A stretch of 64,000 bases of DNA. It comes from Planctomycetota bacterium (GTDB lineage Bacteria > Planctomycetota > UBA1135 > UBA2386). Location: assembly GCA_020638735.1 (NCBI GenBank), contig JACKHZ010000012.1:434001-498000 (forward strand). The letters are read 5' to 3'. Shown piece by piece: positions 52,201-59,810 of this stretch; the stretch's first letter is position 1; every line of letters starts with the position of its first letter. Below the pieces are notes generated by a model. That model did not search any database. It saw nothing but the letters and a program-made list of their open reading frames with translations, and was not told the DNA's origin. The translations under genes were made by a program, and so were the position numbers.

Positions 52201-55200
52201 CGAGGTCGACGGTCGCGCCGGCGGCGACGAACTCGATGCGCCGCTGCTCGACGAAGTGCTTCGCCGTGTCGAGTGACTGCGGCAGCGTGCGCGCGCGCGG
52301 CTGCAGCTGCAGCTCGGCGCGCACCGTCGTCCGGTAGACGGCCTGGCTGCCGTCGAGCGCGACCACGTGCAGTTGCTGGCCTTCGCCGAGGTCGGCGAGC
52401 GGCACGCGCACCGTGCCGTCCGACGCCGGCGCGAGGTTGGTCAGCGGCTTGCAGCCGCGCGGCAGCCAGTCGAGGTTGGCGTGCCGCGCCAGCATGCCGG
52501 CGCCGCCGGCGTGGCCGTCCTGCGCGTCCTGCTGCGAGCGGCGACCTCGGCCGCCGCCGCGCCCGCCGAACTTGCCGCCGGCGCCGCCGCCGAGGCCGAC
52601 CGCTGCGTTCCAGCTCTCGCGGTCGAGCGCCCACGGGTTGAGCAGCAGGCTCGGCCGCTCCAGCATGTTGCCGGGGAACTTGGTCGCGAAGCGGCGCTCG
52701 AGCACGTAGCGATACTCGTCGCCGAGCTTGCGGCCGGCGTGGTAGCTGCTCGGCGGCAGCTCCTGTTCGAGCACGGTCAACGGCTCGGCGTCGGCGGCGC
52801 GCAGGTCGTCGAACACGTCGAACGCCGGCGCGTAGCGCGTCGCGACGATGTGCACGCGGGTCTTGGCGGACGCGTTGGCGACCTGCACGACGAGGTCTTC
52901 GCCGTCGATCCGGACGCTCGGAACCGCCAGCGGCGCGGTCGGGCTGGCCGTCAGCACGCGGTCGTTGCCGATCAGCCACTCGTGGTCGCGGGCGCCGGCG
53001 GTGACGCGCACCGGGATGCGGACATCCTGGTCGAACAGGCGCAGCTCGTAGTCACCGGGCAGCAGGCCGCGCAGCTCGACGAAGCCGTCCTGGATCGCCA
53101 GGTGCTCGAACGCGTCGCGTTCGTGGCCGAGCAGCGACAGCTCGCTGCGGGTCGGCTCGTTGCGGGTGCCGAGATACGGCACGCGCAGCGTCTGCCCGGC
53201 GCGGCCGTGCAGCGCGACCGGCAGGCGGCACTCGGCGTGCGCCAGCGGGAACCAGCCGCCGGTGTTGCCGTCGCGGTCGACCTGCACGGAGGTCACGCCG
53301 CTGAGCGCGCCCAGCTGGATGCGGCCGGCATCGTCGGTCTGCAGCGACACCTGGATCTCGTCGCGGTAGTCGCGGTGGCGCAGCTGCAGCCGGCAGACCT
53401 GGCCGGCCTGCGGCTCGCCGTTCTTGCCGCGCAGCTCGAGCGCGTAGCCGCCGGTGGTGCGCAGCAGCAGCGGCGTCCCGGTCTCGAACGTCTCGTCGAT
53501 GCCGTTGACGGCGAACGACTGCGGCGCCCCGGACAGCGCGACCTTCTGGCCGTCGAGCCCCTTCACCGCGCAGGTCAGGGACGCGGTCAGCGAGCGCAGC
53601 CGCGTCGGCACCGACAGCTCGTGCACCAGCTCGCCCGTGTCGGTGAACTTCAGGTCGCGCACCTCCTGAGTCGTCGACTGACCGTCGAGGTCAGTCGCGG
53701 TCAGGCGCAGCACGACGTCCTCGAGCAGCGACACCGAGACCGGGTGGTCGTCGAGCGCCAGCTCGGGCCGCACCAGCAGCTTCGCGGTGTCGCCGGCGAC
53801 CAGCGCCTCGCGGTCGACGTGCATGTGGCTGGTCAGCGCGTACGACTCGGCGCGGTGCTCGAACGGCACGATCGTCGAGCGGTTGCCGTCGCGCAGCACC
53901 AGCTGCTTCGTGCCCGGATCGGTCGAGAACGGCAGCAGGATCTCGCCGTCCTGGTCGGCGCGGTACTCGCGGCCGCCGAGCCACGCCGTCGCCGTCGGCA
54001 TCGGCCGTCCGCGCTCGTCGTGGATGCGCAGCGCCTGGCCGGCGGCGGCGGTGCGTTCGACCATGCGCAGGCCGCCCTTGTGGATCACGGCGCGGCTGGA
54101 GATGCCGTTGCCGACGAACTCGACCACGTAGGTGCCGGGCTCGCGCAGCATCGGCAGGTCGAAGGTGCGGCGCACGCGGCGCATCGGCGCCTCGGCGTAG
54201 TCGTGCGTCTCCTCGTGGTTGGCGACCACGCCGTCGAGCTCGATCGAAGCGTCGACCGGCTTGTGCTTCTCGATGTGGTAGCGGAAGGCGTCGATCGCGA
54301 ACACCTTGACCAGCAGCGTCGGCACGTTCTTGGTGTCGATGGTGATGCGCACCGCGTCGTCGGCGCCGAACTGCTCCGGCATCGTCGGCGGGAACCGCAG
54401 CTCGACGCGCTTGTCGAGCTGCTCGAGGTATGCCGGGTCGTCGAGCAGCGAGTACCACTTCTCCACGTCGCCGTCGCCAGCGCACAGCCGCGTCTCGGCG
54501 AGCACGCGCTTCAGCCAGCGCGCGTCGAGGTAGTCGGACCAGGCGGCGACGCCTTCCTCGGTGGCGAAGAAGTGCTCGAGACAGGCGCGCACGAGCTCCT
54601 CGTCGGCGCCGACCGCCGGCAGGCGCGTCGGGTAGTCGTTGCCCAGCTCGACGAGCTCCTCGCGGCGCTGGAAGCGCTCGAGATACTGGCGCGACACGTA
54701 GCCCTGGCGGCGCGGCAGCTTGATGTAGGCGAGGAAGCGGTCCTTGTCGGGGGCGCCCAACGACAGGTCGTGGCGCAGCCAGTTGGCGAGCACGTGCGCC
54801 TTCAGCGAGTTGAAGCGCGGCGCGAGGCGCTGCGCGAACTGCCACAGCCGCTCCAGCTGCGCGGCGCGCGCCGCCGGATCGCGGCGCCAGTCGGTGTCGG
54901 CCGCCGCGTCGGGCTGCAGCCGCACCAGGTATGCGTTGACGAAGTTCTCGTCCTGCAGCAGGTCCGGGCGCAGCGCGAGGCACTGCTCCAGCTCGGGGCG
55001 ACGCAGCAGCCGGTGGATCGGCAGCGAGCCGAAGCCGCGCGACTCGCGTTCGCCGAGGTCGCGTACGATCAGCGCCGGCAGGTTCTCGACGTCGGGCCGG
55101 TCCAGGCGGGCCAGCAGGCTGCGCAGCTGCTTGCTGTCGAGCTCGGCGTTGGCCAACGCGCCGAGGGCGTGGTCGGTGAAGCCGTCGACCGTCTGCGGGT

Positions 55201-55666
55201 GGGCGCGGAAGGCCCGCTGCGTCAGCGCCGCCGGGGACAACAGCTGCGGGTCGAGCCGCGTCGGCAGGTCGGAGCGCGCGCCCGGCACCGCGCGCTGATG
55301 CGACCACGTCAGGCCGAGCCGCTGCCGGACCAGGTCGAAGGTGCGTTCGGGGTTGCTGTCGAAGCTGAGCAGCGCCTCGCGGTTCTCGATCTCGATCACC
55401 CGCCCGGTGCGGCCGTGGCGCTGGATCCAGGTCGGCAGCACCTGGCGCACGGTGGCGAAGTCGCGGGCATCGAGGCGTTCGCGGCAGTGGTAGTAGTACC
55501 AGTCCTCGGTGCCCGGGATCAGGTTCTGCACGACCGCGGCGCGGTCGGTGGCGAGCGCGTAGGACTCCTCCCAGCCGACCGGCACCCCCTGGGCGGTCAG
55601 GGCCGCGCTGCAGGCGGCGAAGGCGAGGAGGGTGACGACGGAACGGCGTTGGTCGGATGCGAACAT
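49277..55666 (-). CDS. Very large exported protein (2129 aa), possibly alpha-2-macroglobulin/MG-domain related
   Basis: The largest gene here. Signal peptide at about 1-26 (VVTLLAFAACSAALTAQ). Residues ~30-480 are helical/TPR-like (TVRQVLPTWIQRHG ... LDDPAYLEQLDKRVELRFPP). Residues ~490-1020 are a series of beta-sandwich-like segments, including an MG2-like sequence HMHVDREALVAGDTAKLLVRPELAL. A Gly/Arg-rich linker lies near 1035 (GGRGGGRGRRS), more beta and helical domains follow to ~1390, then a Gly/Pro-rich linker near 1345-1380. The C-terminal ~700 residues contain HWTNGQGVQLAPYATQTIEYSFYFP and further beta domains. No thioester motif (C-x-E-Q) was seen, so a protease-trap role is not supported. 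Surface or envelope scaffold likely. Alone on its strand. Confidence 0.6.
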   Translation of the reverse strand: MFASDQRRSVVTLLAFAACSAALTAQGVPVGWEESYALATDRAAVVQNLIPGTEDWYYYHCRERLDARDFATVRQVLPTWIQRHGRTGRVIEIENREALLSFDSNPERTFDLVRQRLGLTWSHQRAVPGARSDLPTRLDPQLLSPAALTQRAFRAHPQTVDGFTDHALGALANAELDSKQLRSLLARLDRPDVENLPALIVRDLGERESRGFGSLPIHRLLRRPELEQCLALRPDLLQDENFVNAYLVRLQPDAAADTDWRRDPAARAAQLERLWQFAQRLAPRFNSLKAHVLANWLRHDLSLGAPDKDRFLAYIKLPRRQGYVSRQYLERFQRREELVELGNDYPTRLPAVGADEELVRACLEHFFATEEGVAAWSDYLDARWLKRVLAETRLCAGDGDVEKWYSLLDDPAYLEQLDKRVELRFPPTMPEQFGADDAVRITIDTKNVPTLLVKVFAIDAFRYHIEKHKPVDASIELDGVVANHEETHDYAEAPMRRVRRTFDLPMLREPGTYVVEFVGNGISSRAVIHKGGLRMVERTAAAGQALRIHDERGRPMPTATAWLGGREYRADQDGEILLPFSTDPGTKQLVLRDGNRSTIVPFEHRAESYALTSHMHVDREALVAGDTAKLLVRPELALDDHPVSVSLLEDVVLRLTATDLDGQSTTQEVRDLKFTDTGELVHELSVPTRLRSLTASLTCAVKGLDGQKVALSGAPQSFAVNGIDETFETGTPLLLRTTGGYALELRGKNGEPQAGQVCRLQLRHRDYRDEIQVSLQTDDAGRIQLGALSGVTSVQVDRDGNTGGWFPLAHAECRLPVALHGRAGQTLRVPYLGTRNEPTRSELSLLGHERDAFEHLAIQDGFVELRGLLPGDYELRLFDQDVRIPVRVTAGARDHEWLIGNDRVLTASPTAPLAVPSVRIDGEDLVVQVANASAKTRVHIVATRYAPAFDVFDDLRAADAEPLTVLEQELPPSSYHAGRKLGDEYRYVLERRFATKFPGNMLERPSLLLNPWALDRESWNAAVGLGGGAGGKFGGRGGGRGRRSQQDAQDGHAGGAGMLARHANLDWLPRGCKPLTNLAPASDGTVRVPLADLGEGQQLHVVALDGSQAVYRTTVRAELQLQPRARTLPQSLDTAKHFVEQRRIEFVAAGATVDLDDVRSAKVAIHDSLAAAFRLFTTINGDESLAKFAFVVEWPTLSREKKLELYDQHACHELNFFLYKKDPEFFREVVRPFLGHKLDKTFLDRWLLEDDLREFVDPWRFEQLNLIEKILLAQRLGGEERAAVARAITEALELQPIPQTVTAQLFALGLRADELADRDKGGMLEQLRRSNRPAMEPNQAPAPSAVAGLAGGGGGPASLGAAGPTTGGPGGPPANKPGDASRGIVADRRAEGQGAAKDDAPREDAEAEVVDHLERLKEEKSGSDDFYLGEVAKRKSAQNQQLFRAVARTKMLVEQNWWRRPAVESTAGVVSANHFWVDFATAPAGAPFVSASLVEANGSFLEMMMALAVTDLPFEAGKHEVTADGDRRTLKAATPLLLVRKEVSEAKPATDTAPLLLGENFFRVDDRYRWEEGQRRDKFVGDEFLTNVAYGCQVVVTNPTSGPRNAEVLLQIPAGAVPLMRGHWTNGQGVQLAPYATQTIEYSFYFPQAGSFAHYPAHASDNGQLLANAAPRTLAVVVEPSTMDASSWENVSQMAAPGEVLTWLEAHNVRRIDLDRVAWRMRDRGFYTAMLQKLRAWHLYDDTLWSYSVLHRDAEGAREYLRHQDGFLSQCGSWMESPLVSVDPKERHQYMHLEFDPLVHQRAHPLGGRHVFGNRDLAQQYAQLMDWLGYKPRLDSGDWLTVTYYLLLQDRIEEALKSFERVDPDKVPAKVQYDYLASYLCFFTGDTQRARRIAAAHVEHPVAHWQERFREVIAQLDEADGKVRPATDEPTQGELAATAPAIELAISGKQLTIGYVNLQQCEVRYYELDVEFAFSAQPFAGPDGASAAFVQPNHRETRDLPAGQRQFAFELPQRFWQKNVLVEVRAGGLVRSRQYFANALDVRFMESYGQVAVSEPDNGRPLAKTYVKVFAKLADGRVRFHKDGYTDLRGRFDYASLSDDPNASAVRYAVLVLDEQRGAVIRELAPPTR

Positions 55667-55912
55667 GGATCTACCGGGTAGCTCTGCCGGGGTCTCGGGC
55701 TGGGCGCTGGCGCTGCCCTGCGGGCCGCCAGGTCACTCCGGACGCGCACGATTGTCCGCCGGAGCGGTGGCGCAGCAATGCGACTCGTGGCAACCGGTTC
55801 CGAGAAAGTTGCCGGGGTCCTCCTCGGGGTCGGGCAGATGTGCGCAGGTCGGGCCGGCGGGCGGCGCGAACGGCTCCAGGCGGGGCCGCGGCGCGCCGAT
55901 AGCGCCCATCGC

Positions 55913-56905
55913 ATGGAGAGGATCGCAATCGGCACCGTTCTCGCCCTGGTCGGTCTGGTCGGCACCGCAGCGGCACAGCAGGTCTCGCTGTCGGTGCGGG
56001 CGACGACGCCGTTGACGGCGTCGCTGGATGTCGGCGGAACGCTCGCGAACCAGGTGCAGGCCGTCGGCGCCCTGCCAACGAGCGGCTCCGTCTACGCGCA
56101 GACGCCGCCCACCCCGGCCAGTGTGCTCGGGTGCCGGGCGTGGTTCTGGTGGAACCTGCAGCCGTGCTCGGCGCAGGATCCGGGCCGGGCGGTCGCCTCG
56201 TGCGGCTTCGCCGGCATGCTCGAGTACAACGCCGGCGCCGCCACCGGCTCGGTCGGTGCGCACGAACTCGTCTTCGACGTCACCGCGACGGCGCCCCGCA
56301 GCGTCTGGTTGGACATCGACGTGACGGCCTGGGTGGTCGGCGCTTCTGCGGCCACGACCTGGGAGGTGGACGTCGGCGACGACGGCAGCATCGAGGCGCA
56401 GCTCGGCAGCGGTCACGTGCAGGTGCTGCGCAACGTCGGCGTGATTCCGCTGCCGATCCGGGTGCGCTGCAGCGCGGCGATGGCCGTGCCGAACCCGACC
56501 TGGTCGACGGGGGCGTCGATGGACGGCGACATAACGATCGCAGTCACCCCGGAGAACCGGGTCGACATCCAGCAGACGGTGATCGGCTGCGGCGCCTTGC
56601 CGCTCGTGTGTGAGCCGGTGTTCGCTCACCAGGGTGTGCAGTTGCAGCCGGTCGGCATCGGCCCGCTGGCGGTGGTCGTGCTCGGCCTGCAGCAGCAGCC
56701 GTGGGTGTTCACCAACTTGTTCGGCAGCGGCTGCGTCGTCATGCCCTCGCTCGACGTCTTGCTGCTGGTCGACGGTCCGTTCGACCTGCCGATCCCGGCC
56801 AGCGTGCGGCCGTTCACGTGCCATGCCCAGATCGTGCACGCGATGCCGTGGTTCGGTGGCTACACGCTGGCGACCACCGAGGCCTACCGGATCTTCGCCC
56901 ACTGA
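55913..56905 (+). CDS. Secreted protein of a tandem paralogue pair, copy 1
   Basis: A 330-aa exported protein with a signal peptide (IGTVLALVGLVGTAAAQ). It is beta-rich, with GAHELVFDVTATAPRSVWLDIDV near 120, WEVDVGDDGSIEAQLGSGHVQV near 160, a TW-ST-G-AS-M-G segment, and a C-terminal DLPIPASVRPFTCHAQ. The next gene carries the same landmarks in the same order at about 40% visible identity. No enzyme motif was found. An upstream frame start at 55778 is unlikely because the signal peptide is at 55913. The paralogue starts 27 bp downstream. Confidence 0.72.
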   Translation: MERIAIGTVLALVGLVGTAAAQQVSLSVRATTPLTASLDVGGTLANQVQAVGALPTSGSVYAQTPPTPASVLGCRAWFWWNLQPCSAQDPGRAVASCGFAGMLEYNAGAATGSVGAHELVFDVTATAPRSVWLDIDVTAWVVGASAATTWEVDVGDDGSIEAQLGSGHVQVLRNVGVIPLPIRVRCSAAMAVPNPTWSTGASMDGDITIAVTPENRVDIQQTVIGCGALPLVCEPVFAHQGVQLQPVGIGPLAVVVLGLQQQPWVFTNLFGSGCVVMPSLDVLLLVDGPFDLPIPASVRPFTCHAQIVHAMPWFGGYTLATTEAYRIFAH

Positions 56906-56932
56906 TCACAGGCGGCGCCTTCGACGGCGTCC

Positions 56933-57931
56933 ATGTCCATGAACAACCTCTCGATCGCAGTCGTTCTCGGCGGTGTGCTCGCGCTGGTGGGCTCGGCGTC
57001 AGCCCAGTACGTCAACGTCGTGCCGCGCGCCGACACGCCGCTGGTGGCCTCGACCATCGTCGGTGGCGTGCCGTACGCGAACGTCCAGGCTGCGGGACCG
57101 TTGCCGAGCCAAGGCACCTTGCTCGTCGCGTCGCCACAGTCACCAACCAATCCGCTGCTCGGCCGTGCGTGGTTCCACTGGTCGGTGATCCCGTCGTGGA
57201 CGGTGCAGCTGGAGCAGTGGTGGATCGACTGCAACTTCTCGGGTCAGCTGAACACGGCGGGCGGGGCAGCGTTGGCGAGCCTCGGCGCCCACGAGTTGGT
57301 GTTCGACGTGACGGCCCTGGCGCCGCGCAAGGTCTTCGTCGACGTCGACGTCGACGGCACCTTGGTCGGCGCGTCGCAGACGCCGGTATGGGAGGTCGAC
57401 GTCGGTGACGATGGCGTCGTCGATGCGCAGCTCGGTGGCGGGCACGTACAGGTGCCGCTGCAGCTCGGCCTCACCGCCGTGCCCGTCCGCCTGCGCTGCA
57501 ACGTCGCGATCGGCACGCCGAACCCGACGTCGGCGACCCAAGCGTCGATGAGCGGCAGCGTCTCGATGCGGATCCGTCCCGACAACGACCTCTCGGTGCA
57601 GCAGGTCGCCGCCGGCTGCGGCGGCGGCGCCCTGGACTGCGAGGCGGTGTTCGCGTCCAGCGGGGTGCAGATGACCTGCGTGAACACCGGTCCGCTGACG
57701 GTGCTGGTGCTCGGCACGCAGTCGCAGCCGTGGACGTTCACCGACTGGTTCGGCACCTGCGACGTGGTGCCTTCGTTCGACGTGTTGTTGACGCCGGGCG
57801 GCGCGCTGTCGCTGCCGATCCCGGCGAGCGTGCGGCCGTTCACGTTCTACACGCAGGCGCTCTACCTGGCGTTCTGGTACTCGGACCAGGCCATCGGTGT
57901 GACGCCGGCGCAGCAGATCTCCGCCTGGTGA
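56933..57931 (+). CDS. Secreted protein of a tandem paralogue pair, copy 2
   Basis: A 332-aa exported protein with a signal peptide (AVVLGGVLALVGSASA). It shares the pair's landmarks: GAHELVFDVTALAPRKVFVDVDV, WEVDVGDDGVVDAQLGGGHVQV, NPTSATQASMSGS, CEAVFASSGVQMTCV, and SLPIPASVRPFTFYTQ. Both copies have Cys pairs in the middle and near the end. Duplicated exported genes are common in this lineage. Function not known; an outer-surface or matrix role is possible. Confidence 0.72.
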   Translation: MSMNNLSIAVVLGGVLALVGSASAQYVNVVPRADTPLVASTIVGGVPYANVQAAGPLPSQGTLLVASPQSPTNPLLGRAWFHWSVIPSWTVQLEQWWIDCNFSGQLNTAGGAALASLGAHELVFDVTALAPRKVFVDVDVDGTLVGASQTPVWEVDVGDDGVVDAQLGGGHVQVPLQLGLTAVPVRLRCNVAIGTPNPTSATQASMSGSVSMRIRPDNDLSVQQVAAGCGGGALDCEAVFASSGVQMTCVNTGPLTVLVLGTQSQPWTFTDWFGTCDVVPSFDVLLTPGGALSLPIPASVRPFTFYTQALYLAFWYSDQAIGVTPAQQISAW

Positions 57932-58083
57932 ACGGGTGTTCGCCCAGCTCGCCGCATCTCGCTCCGGGCTGGTCGATGCACGGCCAGCGCAGCGCTTCGT
58001 CGGCTCCGAGGCAGGTAGGGGCGGCTCCATCGTCCGACCAGCTCTCGCCGAGGCCCGAGCAGGGCGGGCGCGCACGCCGTTGC

Positions 58084-59352
58084 TCAGATCAGGCCGCGGA
58101 TGCGGTCGTCGAGCGCGTTCTGGTCCTCGGTGAAGCTGGCCAGCGCTGCCGCCGTCAGCATGCCGTCCCAGCTCGCCGAGCCGGCGCGCACTCGTTCGCA
58201 CCAGGACTTGTAGACCGGGATCTTGCTCTCCTTGGTGACGCGCGCGGCGTCGTCGGCCGACAGCTGCGGGAACAGGTCGCCGGCGCCGTTCGCCGCGAGC
58301 GCCCCGAGCACGTCCTGCGCGGTGGCCTTGTTCGGGTCGAGCGCGGCGGCCGCGGCGGCGGCCTTCTCGAAGCCGGGCGTGATGTCCCAGAAGCAGTTCA
58401 GGCCTTCCTTCGCCGCGTCGATGCCGGCCGCGAACGCGACCGCCGGATCGCCACCGGTCTTGTCGGTGACCGAGTCCAGCGCCGGCTTCAGGTCGAGGTA
58501 GCCCTTGGCGGCGCCGGTCGGCATCGTGAACACGTCGAGCCCGAGCAGGTCGGCGACCTGCTGGCCGTTGCGCATCGACGCGCCGATCTGGCGCACCTTC
58601 GGGCCGCCCTGGTTGGCCAGCCGCCGCAGGCCGCGCTGGCTGGCCAGCGTCGCCTTCTCGCCGGCGTTCTTGCCGTCGCCGAGCTTGTTGTCGCTGACGA
58701 AGGCGTTGATGCGGCCCATGAAGACGTTGACCCACGTCGGTCGCGCCAGCTGCGCGATCAGCCAGTTCTGCCGCGCCGAGAAGCCGAGCGTGAAGTTCAG
58801 TCGGATGCCGTCGTCGCTGAGGCGGCGCGCGGCGAGCAGGCCGGCCGGCGTCAGCGGCACCTTGACGATGAAGCGGTCCGGGCAGATCGCGTGGAAGCGC
58901 TTGCCGTACTGATAGCTCGCCTCGGCGTCGTGGCTGATCGCGGTGTGCAGCTCGACCGACACGTCGGCGTCGAACGTGCGCACCAGCTTGAGGCCGTGCA
59001 CCGCGTTCAGCACGAAGGCGATCTCGAGCACGACGTCGTCGCCGGCGACGCCCTTGTCGCGCAAGAGCTTCGCGGTGCCGGGCACCAGCTGGTCGTAGAT
59101 GCCCTTCTGCACTTCCTTGTTGAGCAGCGTGTTGTTGGTCGTCAGCGCCTCGAACTCGCGCACCCACAGCTCGCGCGCGGCGCCGACGTCGCCGGTGTCG
59201 AGCCACAGCGACGTGCCGGTCTTGGCGACCGCGGCCCACAGCTCCGACGACGGGAAGCTGCTGCGCTGCTGTTGGGCGTCCTGGACCTGCTGCTGGCAGA
59301 AGGCGGCGACATCGCGGGCGAGACTGGAATCGTGCTTTGGTGCTCGGGACAT
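58084..59352 (-). CDS. tal: Transaldolase
   Basis: Transfers a dihydroxyacetone unit between sugar phosphates in the pentose phosphate pathway. The Schiff-base Lys is in DRFIVKVPLTPAGLLAAR, preceded by TTNNTLLNKEVQKG. FTLGFSARQNWLIAQ and VFMGRINAFV match the barrel strands that follow in transaldolase. The length of 422 aa is longer than the classic ~320; an N-terminal helical extension (about 1-50) and extra C-terminal helices (ALASFTEDQNALDDRIRGLI) resemble the longer transaldolase-like family. The ATG at 59352 (MSRAPK) is preferred; an upstream ATG at 59397 is possible. Confidence 0.9.
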   Translation of the reverse strand: MSRAPKHDSSLARDVAAFCQQQVQDAQQQRSSFPSSELWAAVAKTGTSLWLDTGDVGAARELWVREFEALTTNNTLLNKEVQKGIYDQLVPGTAKLLRDKGVAGDDVVLEIAFVLNAVHGLKLVRTFDADVSVELHTAISHDAEASYQYGKRFHAICPDRFIVKVPLTPAGLLAARRLSDDGIRLNFTLGFSARQNWLIAQLARPTWVNVFMGRINAFVSDNKLGDGKNAGEKATLASQRGLRRLANQGGPKVRQIGASMRNGQQVADLLGLDVFTMPTGAAKGYLDLKPALDSVTDKTGGDPAVAFAAGIDAAKEGLNCFWDITPGFEKAAAAAAALDPNKATAQDVLGALAANGAGDLFPQLSADDAARVTKESKIPVYKSWCERVRAGSASWDGMLTAAALASFTEDQNALDDRIRGLI

Positions 59353-59450
59353 GGGGACCTCGGGCAGCCATGCTAAGCGCGTCGCCGGCAACTTCACCCC
59401 GAAGTTCCTCGTCCTGGCACGCCGCCGCCTCGTCCCGCGCTCGCCTGCAC

Positions 59451-59804
59451 ATGAACTCCTCCGCTCTCCGGGGCGCCGTCCTGCTCGCTGCCGCCGTCGC
59501 CGTTTCCGGTTGTACGGTCGCCAAGCCGCTGGTCTGCGCCTTCAGCTACCCGATCGACAGCATGCGCAACCGTCTGCGAGCGCCGGACGAGCCGGACGAA
59601 CACGAGCAGCTGCCGCCGGTGCTGGTGGCCGTCGCCGCGCCGGTGCTGATCCCGCTGCGCTTCGTCAGCGATTCGCTGATCGGCGCCGTCGCCGGCCTGT
59701 TCAGCGGCTTCGCCAGCGACCTCAACGTGGTGACGTGGAACTTCTCGTCGCCGACGCGCAACCTGACGAAGCCGTTCCGGACCAACGCGCGGCGGCCTGG
59801 CTGA
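59451..59804 (+). CDS. Small predicted lipoprotein
   Basis: A 117-aa protein with a lipobox signal (LLAAAVAVSGC, Cys at about 21). The mature part contains two hydrophobic stretches (PPVLVAVAAPVLIPLRFVSDSLIGAVAGLFSGF), which is unusual for a soluble lipoprotein, and ends in TRNLTKPFRTNARRPG. Function unknown. Similar in size and layout to the lipoprotein at 36187. Convergent with the transaldolase only by its neighbour on the other side; convergent 3' end with the MORN-CAP gene. Confidence 0.6.
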   Translation: MNSSALRGAVLLAAAVAVSGCTVAKPLVCAFSYPIDSMRNRLRAPDEPDEHEQLPPVLVAVAAPVLIPLRFVSDSLIGAVAGLFSGFASDLNVVTWNFSSPTRNLTKPFRTNARRPG

Positions 59805-59810
59805 GCGCGG

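Noticed and set aside
49277..55666. Assignment of the 2129-residue protein as a functional alpha-2-macroglobulin
   Set aside because: The thioester C-x-E-Q is not present and only one segment resembles MG2. Reported as unknown with a weak MG-like comment.
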